64,000 nucleotides of DNA from JAHIVN01 sp018816645 (GTDB taxonomy: Bacteria > Patescibacteriota > Dojkabacteria > JAHIVN01), in the NCBI GenBank assembly GCA_043816305.1, contig JBDRHZ010000023.1, positions 1 through 64,000 on the forward strand, written 5' to 3'. Of this stretch, positions 1-8,326 are shown piece after piece. The first letter of the stretch is position 1. Each line of letters begins with the position of its first letter. The notes below the pieces were generated by a model. The model was not told the DNA's origin. It saw only the letters and a list, made by a program, of their open reading frames with translations, and made no database searches. Both the position numbers and the translations under genes were made by a program.

Positions 1-86
1 GCAGTTTCATCTTCAGTGAAAAACCTTAAAATTTCTCTAAATTTTCGTTCTGAAATGTGTGCCTTGTTTAAATACTTGTTTTTCAT
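1..86 (-). CDS. IS1595-like transposase, N-terminal fragment cut by window edge
   Basis: The minus strand is open from an ATG at 84-86 to the left edge, giving 28 residues that begin MKNKYLNKAHISERKFREI. The pattern KNKYL..hISE.KFReIL is typical of the N-terminus of IS1595/ISXO2-type DDE transposases, where it precedes a helix-turn-helix. The rest lies outside the window, so whether the element is intact cannot be judged. The identification rests on family memory of a short stretch. Confidence 0.5.
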   Translation of the reverse strand, partial: MKNKYLNKAHISERKFREILRFFTEDET

Positions 87-203
87 TGTCTAGTATCGTT
101 TAAGATAGATTATATCATCCTAAAGTTGTCTAGACCCTAAATAATTGCTTAAAAAAGTTCTATTAGGTAAAATATACTTACCTATAGTTATGAGCTAACA
201 ATA

Positions 204-1412
204 ATGGCAAGAGTAATTGTTTCAGCTGGACACACGCAGAATGAACCTGGTGCAGTTGTTGAAGACCTTCGAGAGGTTGATCTGACAAAGAAAATAGCAA
301 ATAAGATTACCTCGGAGTTGCGAAAAAATGGCATCATAACTCTATCTGTTCCTCCCGAGCTGGATTTACTTGCAAGAATAGACTGGATTAACAAAACTGG
401 TTATAGTGAGGAAACCGAGGATGTCTGCATTGAGATCCACATAAATGATGGCGGGAAAACAGGTATAGAAGGCTGGTACAAAGGAAACGAAGAAAACAGT
501 TCGAAAAAGCTCACCGAAGAAATCGTAACCGCGGCTTGCGCAGAAACAATATTATCTAGCCAAGGAGTAAACAGCGAATTCCAGCATCCTTTACAAACTT
601 TAGCCTTCCTAAATAAGGTTAAGCCTACCAGTTCGCTGATTGAATGTCTCTACATAGACAATCCAGCAGATCAAGCATTCTTAAGAGATGAAGAAAAACT
701 CAACCAGTTAGCAAAAGGTGTTGTGAGAGGTATTATGAAGTTCTTCGGAATCTCCGAGAGTCAAACAAAAGCTCCCGTACAAAATATCGACACTCCATAT
801 TATGATGATCCCATTGGCAGCGAATTGTCCTCACAATCATTTGGCATGCAAACTCCTCAGATGCCATCTCCCAGAGTTTCTAGTTCGCTTGGTACACCAA
901 ATGCACCTTGGGGAGGAAGCAAGACACTAAGTCGAGAGGAAAGAAAGAGGATGGTCGAAGAAAAGTACCAGCAAGTTCTAGGCCGAAAAGTTGGAGAGCA
1001 GGACTTAAATTACTTTCTAAATCTTGGACTTAACGAAGACCAGATGAGCAAAAGATTAGTTGAATCTCAAGAACATGTAGATATGGTAAATGAAAGCCAA
1101 GAATATAAAAAGATAAAACCTGAATATGACACCTTGAAAATAGAAAAACAGAGAATGGAAACACAACTTAGAGATAAAGATGAGATCGTTAAAAAGCAAA
1201 ATGAACTAATCGATCAAAAGAACCGTTCAATTCACAACCTACAACAAGGTAGACCTGCAGCAATTTTAGAGTCAACAGAGCAAAATTCCCCAGAACTGCA
1301 AACTCAACCCTCAGCGGGTCAGGATCAGCAAGTATACCCAACTACTCAAAGCACTCGAAAAGAAGGCTTCATCGATAAGATTCTTCAGAAGTTGAACGAT
1401 ATATTCGACTAA
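204..1412 (+). CDS. N-acetylmuramoyl-L-alanine amidase (Amidase_3) with DUF4214-like and coiled-coil tail
   Basis: Residues 1-180 have the Amidase_3 layout. A zinc-binding His sits in SAGH (H10), a zinc-ligand Glu in REVDL (E24), a second His in EIHIND (H79), and a catalytic Glu in LIECLYIDN (E146). Such enzymes cleave the MurNAc-L-Ala amide bond of peptidoglycan. After a Pro/Ser linker, residues about 245-300 resemble DUF4214 (YQQVLGR...LVESQEH), followed by a charged coiled coil (about 305-350) and a Gln-rich tail. No signal peptide is visible, so the export route is unclear; the VSAGH start resembles cytoplasmic or phage-type amidases. A -10-like TATAGT lies at 183-188. The convergent Nudix gene ends 3 nt away. 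Confidence 0.85.
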   Translation: MARVIVSAGHTQNEPGAVVEDLREVDLTKKIANKITSELRKNGIITLSVPPELDLLARIDWINKTGYSEETEDVCIEIHINDGGKTGIEGWYKGNEENSSKKLTEEIVTAACAETILSSQGVNSEFQHPLQTLAFLNKVKPTSSLIECLYIDNPADQAFLRDEEKLNQLAKGVVRGIMKFFGISESQTKAPVQNIDTPYYDDPIGSELSSQSFGMQTPQMPSPRVSSSLGTPNAPWGGSKTLSREERKRMVEEKYQQVLGRKVGEQDLNYFLNLGLNEDQMSKRLVESQEHVDMVNESQEYKKIKPEYDTLKIEKQRMETQLRDKDEIVKKQNELIDQKNRSIHNLQQGRPAAILESTEQNSPELQTQPSAGQDQQVYPTTQSTRKEGFIDKILQKLNDIFD

Positions 1413-1415
1413 CTT

Positions 1416-2108
1416 CTAAAAACCTTCTGCACTACCAACATCCTCAACTATCTTCATTGTTTTTTCGTTACCTGTCAATTTCCATTTGCCCTTCAAGTCA
1501 TCAAAAAGATCGTCCCTAGTAAATAAATCCTTCTTTTCGATCCACAGTAATTCTGCCTCCTTTGATAAGCAAAGTTCGCCTTCTGGAGACTCCCCTAAAA
1601 ATATTAAAAAAATGCTGTCCTGAAGGGGTGTTCCCTTTCTGTTCTTTCTTACTTTATGGTAAACATGACACAACTTTAAACCTGCCTTCAAACCTGTTTC
1701 TTCCAACAGTTCTCTTGCTGCTGCCTCGTAAAAGGTTTCCCCAAATCTTACCTTCCCAGTAATTCCACCGATCTTCCCCAAGTAAGGCCGTTTCATTCTT
1801 TTTGACATAAGATATTCATAGCTGCCCCCATTGGTTCTCTTTCTTACAAAGATAAGAACACTAACCTTTGGCCCCTTCTCCTCTTCTAAAGTTATCTCAT
1901 CCAGCTTTCCAACAAAATCTTTGCCTTTATCTGTAAGCTGATAAAGATTTCCTACCTTTACGACAAACCCCTTATCTACAAGTTGGCTCAAATGATAGGT
2001 AAAATGTTCTGAACTGAGCGCTGTGTCTTTAAGATCAGAAAATCTCCCCTCATCCCTGTAAAGAAGTTTATTGAGAATTTTTAATTGGTGTTTGTGCATG
2101 ACCAACAT
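1416..2108 (-). CDS. HTH-Nudix hydrolase
   Basis: A 230-residue protein with two parts. Residues about 5-70 form a winged helix (SSEHFTYHLSQLVDKGFV..., then a wing). Residues about 80-225 are a Nudix hydrolase with a full Nudix box: G at the start of GKVRFGE and then AARELLEETGL, fitting G-x5-E-x7-REUxEExGU. Nudix enzymes hydrolyse nucleoside diphosphates linked to another moiety, and the substrate cannot be read from sequence. N-terminal HTH plus Nudix fusions often act as ligand-sensing regulators or housekeeping hydrolases, so either role is possible. ATG at 2108 is used; an ATG three codons later is an alternative. It is convergent with the amidase gene. Confidence 0.85.
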   Translation of the reverse strand: MLVMHKHQLKILNKLLYRDEGRFSDLKDTALSSEHFTYHLSQLVDKGFVVKVGNLYQLTDKGKDFVGKLDEITLEEEKGPKVSVLIFVRKRTNGGSYEYLMSKRMKRPYLGKIGGITGKVRFGETFYEAAARELLEETGLKAGLKLCHVYHKVRKNRKGTPLQDSIFLIFLGESPEGELCLSKEAELLWIEKKDLFTRDDLFDDLKGKWKLTGNEKTMKIVEDVGSAEGF

Positions 2109-2878
2109 AGAAAAGTTTAATTATCTTTAATTATATTAAATCCTTGTTCCAAAAATCTAGTCAAATGAGTTTGAGTAGATTCTGCGTCACTTAATCAAGA
2201 CGTCTTATTCGAAATACAACCAAGAGCTTCTCAAAACAGACTTGGGCTATAACATCAGCAACTTATTCCATCAAGAGCCAGCAACAACTAGCTGTTTAGC
2301 AGTTTCAAGAGCTCATAATATTCAACCTCAAGTCTCTGCAAATTGATTGAAATATATGGGGTTGGGGTGAATCACGTTAGTTTGTTATCTGCACAACTAT
2401 CGTATTACTGGAAACATTGATTTCTCTCGAAAATTTTTCTCCTTTTGTTTGCAAAATAAGGAATGGGAGGAAAGACTTTGTAGAATAGTTGGATGTTAGC
2501 TTGCAAAAGTACATAAATACACTACTAGTGTACAATGAATGAACTAATTATCAACAATTAAAAAGTATTTGTCGAGCTATTCTAAATATTTTGTAAAAAA
2601 ACATTTAACTATAAAAAGCTTTGCATTTTAAATGGTTTCAGCGAAAACTTGCAAATTTAAGTATAAAAAAGTATCATGTAAAAATCAGGAATAATGTTAA
2701 TGGGTATTGTCAGAAATTATGAATATTAGAATCGCTAATTTAAATAAAATATGCATAAAATCAAAGTTATCTGATGATATTACATATCTTCAAGCAAAAA
2801 CTTGAACAGTATGTAAACTATACATAGGTTTAGCCCTCTACGTTATTTCCACAAAAATTATATTTTAATTCAAGCAAG
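2109..2878. other. 770-nt AT-rich intergenic region, no convincing gene
   Basis: This is the longest gene-free stretch in the window. On the plus strand, 2179-2346 is open for 55 codons without an ATG (ILRHLIKTSYSKYNQEL...), which could be a decayed gene or chance. I saw no rRNA, tRNA, CRISPR or long perfect hairpin. The right end (2859-2864, TATATT) may hold the RNase Y promoter. Confidence 0.4.
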
Positions 2879-4420
2879 ATGACAGTTCCAACACTAATAT
2901 CTTTGCTTATTGGAGTATCTGGGATAGGTATATCATTTTACCTGGTTCAGACAAACAAAAAACTCAAAGCAAAAGTCAAAGTACAAAAGGAAACACATCT
3001 CTCCGAAGAAGATGCTATTGCAAAAGCAAGCGATAAGGCCAGGAATATTCTCTTAAAGTCTAAAAACGAAGCCCTGGAAGAGAAATCCAAGGCAGAGAAA
3101 AAGATAAAAGACCTTTATGACGAGATAGATGAAAGAGAAAAAAGAATCGACTTACGAGAACAGAAAATTTCCCAGCGTGAGAGTGCAGTTGATACTGAAC
3201 ACGATGAACTCGAGAGACAGAGAAGATCTATTGAACAAGCCAAGAAAGATGTAAAAGGCCTCAGAAGTAAACTAACCACAAGTCTGGAGAAAATCGCGGA
3301 AATGGACAAAGAAACCGCACAGAAGAAGCTCCTGACTGAGGTTGAAGAAGAATTGAAGGAGGATATCGCAAAGAAAGTTAAATCTTCTGAAATAGAGGCT
3401 CAGCAAACCGCAGAAGAGAAGTCGAGGTGGATTTTAGTTGATGCTATGCAGAAATCAGCCACTGATTATGTGGCCGAAACAACAACCACAACCATCGACA
3501 TTGAAAGTGAAGAGCTTAAGGGAAAAATTATTGGAAAAGAAGGGAGAAACATCCGAACATTTGAAAAGCTAACTGGTGTTGATATCATTGTTGATGAATC
3601 TCCTGAAGCTGTTACACTATCCTGTTTTGACCCTGTGAGAAGAGAAGTCGCATCAATTGCACTTCAAAAACTCCTCAAAGACGGAAGAGTCCATCCTGGA
3701 ACAGTTGAAGAAACTATCATGAAGGTCAAAAGGGATATTGCACGGGAGATTAAGAAAACCGGGGAAAAGCTGGCATATGATGCCGGATTCCCGACTATGC
3801 CTGTTGAAATCATCCGCCTTTTAGGGCGTTTTAAATATCGATACAGCTACGGACAAAACCTAATCAAGCATACATTGGAAGTGATTAAGCTTGGAACAGA
3901 ACTTGCAATCGAGCTTAATGCAGATGTCAACCTAGTAAAAAAGGCCTGCTTACTTCACGACATAGGGAAAGTCATAGTACACGAGGTCGAGGGCAAGCCC
4001 CATCACATGATATCCGGAGAAATAATCAGAAAGTACTTACGTGATGAAAAATTAGCAAATGCCGCAGAGGCACATCATGGTGATATTGAGGCTAAATCTA
4101 TTGAGGCAATAATCGTCGCCATAGCTGATGCGATTTCGGGGGCAAGGCCTGGTGCACGAAGAGACAACTACGAAGAATACGTTAAACGCATCAGAGCCCT
4201 CGAAGACATAGCAAATAAGCACAAAGAAGTGAAAGAGGCTTATGCCATACATGCAGGCAGAGAGATCCGGGTGATACTTAAGCCCGAGGATTCAGATGAT
4301 AATGACGCTGAAGTGCTTGCTCACAAGATCTCAAAGGAAATCGAGAAGACTCAGCAGTACCCTGGAACAGTCAGGGTAACTGTTATTAGAGAATTCAGAG
4401 TTCAAGGGAATGCAGGTTAA
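2879..4420 (+). CDS. rny: Ribonuclease Y
   Basis: A 513-residue membrane-anchored endoribonuclease that initiates mRNA decay. In order: an N-terminal TM helix (about 4-24), a long charged coiled coil (about 30-175), a KH domain (about 205-265, with GKIIGKEGRNIRTFE), and an HD phosphohydrolase domain (about 325-425, with the metal-binding HDIGK). A C-terminal domain ends in VRVTVIREFR, as in the family. Length and order match RNase Y (about 510-520 aa). The ATG at 2879 gives the expected start with the TM segment. The gene stands alone, with carS-like and phosphatidyltransferase genes downstream. Confidence 0.97.
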   Translation: MTVPTLISLLIGVSGIGISFYLVQTNKKLKAKVKVQKETHLSEEDAIAKASDKARNILLKSKNEALEEKSKAEKKIKDLYDEIDEREKRIDLREQKISQRESAVDTEHDELERQRRSIEQAKKDVKGLRSKLTTSLEKIAEMDKETAQKKLLTEVEEELKEDIAKKVKSSEIEAQQTAEEKSRWILVDAMQKSATDYVAETTTTTIDIESEELKGKIIGKEGRNIRTFEKLTGVDIIVDESPEAVTLSCFDPVRREVASIALQKLLKDGRVHPGTVEETIMKVKRDIAREIKKTGEKLAYDAGFPTMPVEIIRLLGRFKYRYSYGQNLIKHTLEVIKLGTELAIELNADVNLVKKACLLHDIGKVIVHEVEGKPHHMISGEIIRKYLRDEKLANAAEAHHGDIEAKSIEAIIVAIADAISGARPGARRDNYEEYVKRIRALEDIANKHKEVKEAYAIHAGREIRVILKPEDSDDNDAEVLAHKISKEIEKTQQYPGTVRVTVIREFRVQGNAG

Positions 4421-4505
4421 TTGGCGATAGAGAAGTAACCGATAAGTATCTGAAACGCTGACTTGCGAGATAAGTGCAATGAGTTTAGATTTGAAAAAGT
4501 GAAAT

Positions 4506-5060
4506 ATGCTCCGCATACTACTTGAGGCACTGTTCTATATTTTGCCGGCGTACATTGCCAATTCTAGTGCCACCTTAACAATGTCTATTCCAGTGTTGAA
4601 AAAATGGAGAACTCCTGTCGATTTTGGTCTCGGCTGGAAGGACAAAAGGATATTGGGTAATGGAAAGACTTATCCAGGACTGATCTTTGGAACCTTATCA
4701 GGGTCATTATTTGCTATCCTCCAGTATTTTATTGCAACACGCTCTCACTTTACATATGCTACAGCTTTCAATAGCTACACTCTTCGAGACTTCTTGATAA
4801 CAGGAATGTTATTGAGCCTAGGTGCACTACTAGGTGATTTAGTAAAAAGCTTAATCAAGAGAAGACTTGGACTAGAAAGAGGCAAATCTTGGATACCCTT
4901 TGATCAATTAGATTTTCTTGCCGGCGGTATTCTGCTTGGATCATTGGCCTATTTTCCCGGCTTAAAAATTGTCCTTACGCTACTTATCATTACTCCCCTA
5001 GCCCACTTTCTGTCTAATGTTATTGCCTATAAGCTAAAATTAAAATCTGTCTGGTGGTAG
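4506..5060 (+). CDS. CDP-archaeol synthase (CarS/DUF46)-like membrane protein
   Basis: A 184-residue protein with about five hydrophobic segments. Signature stretches resemble the CarS/CdsA superfamily of CTP:lipid cytidylyltransferases: a conserved GNGKTYPGLIFG loop near residue 58 and the C-terminal GDLVKSLIKRRLGLERGK...DQLDFLAGG block that holds the Mg-binding Asp residues. CarS makes CDP-archaeol in archaea; bacterial homologues may use diacylglycerol-type phosphatidic acid. The next gene is a CDP-alcohol phosphatidyltransferase, which would use the product, so the pair probably makes phospholipid head groups. ATG at 4506 is the only suitable start. Confidence 0.8.
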   Translation: MLRILLEALFYILPAYIANSSATLTMSIPVLKKWRTPVDFGLGWKDKRILGNGKTYPGLIFGTLSGSLFAILQYFIATRSHFTYATAFNSYTLRDFLITGMLLSLGALLGDLVKSLIKRRLGLERGKSWIPFDQLDFLAGGILLGSLAYFPGLKIVLTLLIITPLAHFLSNVIAYKLKLKSVWW

Positions 5061-5123
5061 ATAAAACCGATTTGTTTGTAAAATATGTTCTGGTACAATA
5101 GGAGATAGTAAAGGATCAAGAAT

Positions 5124-5666
5124 GTGATTTCAACAATTGATTCGTTCACAATAGAACAGTACAAAAAGCTTATTCTCTTAAAAGATAAAATCCTCAAGAA
5201 AGCCTTGGTGCCCTTGGGAAAAGCTGGGTTCCCAGCGGATTTAATGTCATTTATGGGACTAGTGTGCGGAATCATTTCTGCTTTTTATATCACTAAATCC
5301 CGCATTGTTTTCTTTTTTCTTTGGCTTGCCAAACACATAGCCGATATCTTGGACGGACCACTATCACAGCTCAACAAGAAGAAAATCATTACCTCTATTG
5401 ATGTTGACCGATTTTGCGACAATGCTTATTCTTTCATTCTTTATTTTGTTTTGATGCTGAAAGTTGATCTCTGGCTTGCACTTTCTGCGTCGCTTTTTCA
5501 TGCAATGCATATACTATTAAATCATAAAGAAATCGGGAGATCGGTTTTTGCACCTGCAAGTATCGCGCAGATTTTCTTTGTGCTTGGGCTATTTGAGGTT
5601 GGTTTGATTGTCCAAATACTGTACTCGGGATTCTCGATTTTTTACCACCTGTTGAGGAAAAATTAG
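5124..5666 (+). CDS. CDP-alcohol phosphatidyltransferase family protein
   Basis: A 180-residue integral membrane protein. The family motif DxxDGxxAR-x8-G-xxxD-xxxD is present in altered form as DILDGPLSQ...S-IDVD-RFCD. All four metal-binding Asp residues are kept, but AR is replaced by SQ and the Gly by Ser. The enzyme transfers a phospho-lipid moiety from a CDP-lipid to an alcohol such as glycerol phosphate, serine or inositol phosphate; the acceptor is unknown. It starts with GTG at 5124, because the ATG two bases earlier runs straight into TGA. AAGGATC upstream could serve as a ribosome-binding site, and TACAAT (5095-5100) as a -10 box. Confidence 0.8.
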   Translation: MISTIDSFTIEQYKKLILLKDKILKKALVPLGKAGFPADLMSFMGLVCGIISAFYITKSRIVFFFLWLAKHIADILDGPLSQLNKKKIITSIDVDRFCDNAYSFILYFVLMLKVDLWLALSASLFHAMHILLNHKEIGRSVFAPASIAQIFFVLGLFEVGLIVQILYSGFSIFYHLLRKN

Positions 5667-5677
5667 AATATGTCAAT

Positions 5678-6031
5678 TCAGTCTTTGTCATAAAGAACAA
5701 TCCCCTCTTCTAAAGCATCTTCCAAAAACCCCTCTCCCTGACTTAACAAGAGATCAAATTCTTCAGGGGTATAGATTATAGGTTCAATCGAGGGACTCGC
5801 CCCCTTACAAACAAGTAGGGCTTTCTTTATCCTATCAAAAAACCTCTCTTTGGTCTTGGCTATTATCATCAAGTCCAATGTCCTATCGCCATTCACCTCA
5901 CCACGGGCATAACTGCCAAAAAGAATTATCTTTTCCGGATCAAACGCTTTTCTTAGCTTTGATACACAATCTTCTATACGTTCAGCAAGAATTTTATTTT
6001 CTGTAAAAAAGCTTTTGATTGATTTATGCAT
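5678..6031 (-). CDS. Minimal nucleotidyltransferase (MNT) with altered catalytic motif
   Basis: A 117-residue protein of the DNA polymerase beta-like minimal nucleotidyltransferase family. The FGSYARGE motif is intact. The following D-x-D pair, normally SDIDL, reads RTLDL, so the first catalytic Asp is Thr and catalysis may be lost. It overlaps the 3' end of the upstream HEPN gene by 58 nt, the usual layout of HEPN/MNT toxin-antitoxin pairs, where MNT acts as antitoxin by nucleotidylating HEPN or simply binding it. The stop lies 11 nt from the convergent phosphatidyltransferase gene. Confidence 0.75.
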   Translation of the reverse strand: MHKSIKSFFTENKILAERIEDCVSKLRKAFDPEKIILFGSYARGEVNGDRTLDLMIIAKTKERFFDRIKKALLVCKGASPSIEPIIYTPEEFDLLLSQGEGFLEDALEEGIVLYDKD

Positions 6032-6396
6032 TTTTCGGCATCACTTAAACTTATAAATTTATGTGGGGATAAGTTCTCCCCTGGAACTAAAAAAGGATAC
6101 CGCGAAACAAACGTGAAGGCCTCAAGATCCCTAAATTCAAACTTAGTTTTCCTGAACTCCTCATTTGCATTATTACAATAAGACATCAGAACTGCAAGCT
6201 TGTGCATTTTGGGGGGCCGCCATCCTGCATGAACTAATACTGCTTTCAAGGCCTTTTCTGCAGATTGCTCTGCTTGGAAACAGGCCCATTCGTAAAAAGC
6301 TGAATTCTTACTCGTTATGGCTGCTTCAAGATCAAAGTTTGCCTGCTCCAACCAGACTAAATATCTTTTACTTTTACTTTTACTTTTTCTTAGCAT
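5974..6396 (-). CDS. HEPN-domain protein, partner of MNT
   Basis: A 140-residue alpha-helical protein after a Lys/Ser-rich start. WLEQANFDLEAA, FQAEQSAEKALKAVL and the following HKLAVL are the hallmark helices of HEPN domains. HEPN toxins are RNases with an R-x4-6-H motif. Here an Arg occurs in SRYPF, but the His that follows (LSPHKF) is farther away, so RNase activity is uncertain. It is co-transcribed with and overlaps the nucleotidyltransferase gene. A chaperone-like or regulatory role is the alternative to a toxin. Confidence 0.75.
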   Translation of the reverse strand: MLRKSKSKSKRYLVWLEQANFDLEAAITSKNSAFYEWACFQAEQSAEKALKAVLVHAGWRPPKMHKLAVLMSYCNNANEEFRKTKFEFRDLEAFTFVSRYPFLVPGENLSPHKFISLSDAEKCINQSKAFLQKIKFLLNV

Positions 6397-6514
6397 TAAA
6401 CTATTACAACGCAGCTATTGTACACTAATTTCTTGATTATGGAAATTGTAAGCTTAGAAAAGTATAAAAGACAACCTCGAAAATAGAAAGCGTTTATTCT
6501 GATGAATAAGCATG

Positions 6515-7108
6515 CTACAGAACCAACTCATCCTCATCACCTATGAGCATCACCTTACTACCCGAAAGCATCCCGAGTACAAATACATCTCTTCTCTTTT
6601 TACGCAGTATAAACTCACTTTCTTTGAGTACTGTATAGTTGATCTCTCTGCCAGTTTGTCTCTCGGCTCTCTGAACAGCCGCAGTTAGTGCCGGAACATT
6701 TACCTTGCCAATTAAAAGCAGATCTATATCCTGCATACCGGTCTTTATCCCTTTTGTATATGACTTGGTCAGAAGCGCATATTTCACGTCACCAAGCTCC
6801 TTCTGACAGCGTATTATTTCACCTCCAAGTCCATAAGTCTTGTATACGATACTTAGCAGTTCGTCAAAAAATGGGAACGTGTCTATAAGGGTAAAATATA
6901 ACCTGTTCCCTTTTCTCTCTGACTTTAAAAGCCGGATATGCTCCAGGCGAAGCAGTTCTCTTCTAACTGCATTTATCTCCTCTCCTACTTCTCTCACAAC
7001 GCCTCGAATATGATAGGGGACATCCGGGTGGAGAAAAAACAACCTCAGAACCTTTATTCTTACCTTTGAAATGAATAAATACCTAACTGCTGTTTTTAGA
7101 TCCCTCAT
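6515..7108 (-). CDS. Winged-helix regulator fused to degenerate nucleotidyltransferase domain
   Basis: A 197-residue protein. Residues about 10-80 form an ArsR-like winged helix (HIRGVVREVGEEINAVRRELLRLEHIRLL followed by a KGNRLYF wing). Residues about 105-190 resemble a nucleotidyltransferase fold: the GS motif is degenerate (TKSYTKG), but DIDLLLIG keeps the D-x-D pair. Such HTH-NTase proteins are common in archaea and CPR bacteria and are presumed transcriptional regulators. It stands alone between the HEPN/MNT pair and recA on the same strand, and could regulate the HEPN/MNT pair; this is inference from position only. Confidence 0.7.
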   Translation of the reverse strand: MRDLKTAVRYLFISKVRIKVLRLFFLHPDVPYHIRGVVREVGEEINAVRRELLRLEHIRLLKSERKGNRLYFTLIDTFPFFDELLSIVYKTYGLGGEIIRCQKELGDVKYALLTKSYTKGIKTGMQDIDLLLIGKVNVPALTAAVQRAERQTGREINYTVLKESEFILRKKRRDVFVLGMLSGSKVMLIGDEDELVL

Positions 7109-7157
7109 ATATTAACTCATAAAAAGTAAATCTAGTAATAATCGGCTGGCTGCAATT

Positions 7158-8180
7158 TTAAACAATGCCTGCCTTTTCCTTTACCATTTTTACAACTTTG
7201 CTGCAAAGCTTTTTATCCTCCCTCATAACCTCAACAACTCCTTCTCTTCCCTGAGCTATCTGCTCACCATCCAGTTTATACCAGGCACCTGTACGCTCTA
7301 TTACGCCTGTTTTTACTGCAGCAGCAAGAATACTTGTTTCCTTGTTAATTCCTCTATCAAAATATATCTCAAACCAGGCCTCAGTAAAAGGTGGTGCTAC
7401 TTTATTTTTTACAATTCTCACTTTAGTCTCACGACCGACGACCTCGTCTCCCTTCTTTATCCTCTCCTTTGTACGAATATCCATCCGGATCGAGGAATAA
7501 AACTTTAAGGCATTTCCTCCACTTGTTGTTTCGGGATTTCCAAACATCACCCCAATCTTCATCCTTATCTGATTTAGGAAAATCACAGTCGTACCGGTTT
7601 TCGAGGTTATTGCGGTAATTTTCCTTAAAGCCTGACTCATCAATCTTGCCTGAAGACCCATATGAGAATCTCCCATATCGCCTTCTATCTCTGCCCGCGG
7701 CGTCAGCGCAGCAACTGAATCAATAACTACAATATCAATTCCCCCGCTTCTAACAAGAGTTTCTAAAATTTCAAGAGCCTGTTCTCCAAAATCCGGCTGT
7801 GATATGTACAAATTATCTACATCAACCCCCAGTCTTTTTGAATACTTGGGGTCAAGAGCATGTTCAGCATCTATAAACGCAGCGGTCCCCCCTGCTTTTT
7901 GTGACTCTGCAACAATATGCAAGGCAAGAGTCGTCTTTCCAGAAGCTTCCGGACCATATATTTCTATGATTCTACCCTTTGGAACTCCTCCAATACCTAG
8001 TGCAACATCCAAAGAAAGTGCCCCAGTTGAAATCGCATCTATGTCTTGCCTCACATCGTCTCCAAGTTTCATTATTGAGCCCTTTCCGAAACGTTTTTCT
8101 ATTTGACTTTTCGCTATTTCGAGAGCCTTCATCTTCTCGGAGCTTTGCGGTGGGGATTTCTTTGTACTTGCTTTAGCCAT
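7158..8180 (-). CDS. recA: Recombinase RecA
   Basis: A 340-residue recombinase. The Walker A sequence GPEASGKTT lies at about residues 76-84, with the Walker B strand VVIDSVAAL, the MGLQARLMSQALRK segment and the L2 region GNALKFYSSIRMDIR. It forms ATP-dependent filaments on single-stranded DNA for homologous recombination and repair. The C-terminal acidic tail is short. The Ser/Lys-rich first 15 residues precede the conserved region. A TATATT box sits 5 nt upstream of the ATG, suggesting an extremely short 5' leader. Confidence 0.98.
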   Translation of the reverse strand: MAKASTKKSPPQSSEKMKALEIAKSQIEKRFGKGSIMKLGDDVRQDIDAISTGALSLDVALGIGGVPKGRIIEIYGPEASGKTTLALHIVAESQKAGGTAAFIDAEHALDPKYSKRLGVDVDNLYISQPDFGEQALEILETLVRSGGIDIVVIDSVAALTPRAEIEGDMGDSHMGLQARLMSQALRKITAITSKTGTTVIFLNQIRMKIGVMFGNPETTSGGNALKFYSSIRMDIRTKERIKKGDEVVGRETKVRIVKNKVAPPFTEAWFEIYFDRGINKETSILAAAVKTGVIERTGAWYKLDGEQIAQGREGVVEVMREDKKLCSKVVKMVKEKAGIV

Positions 8181-8326
8181 AACAAAATATAATTAAATAA
8201 AATATAGCTTGTAAAAAAATACACTATTTGGGGCAGATGTGTCCAAATGATTTACTCAGAACGTATAAACAAGAATAACAAGTTAGCGCAAAAAGGTCAA
8301 TAGGTATTCTGGGGAAATTGGAAATT

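Noticed and set aside
2109..2878. RNase P RNA, tmRNA or SRP RNA in the long intergenic gap
   Set aside because: None of their conserved core sequences was recognised, and the region is AT-rich without long stems; absence cannot be proven by eye.
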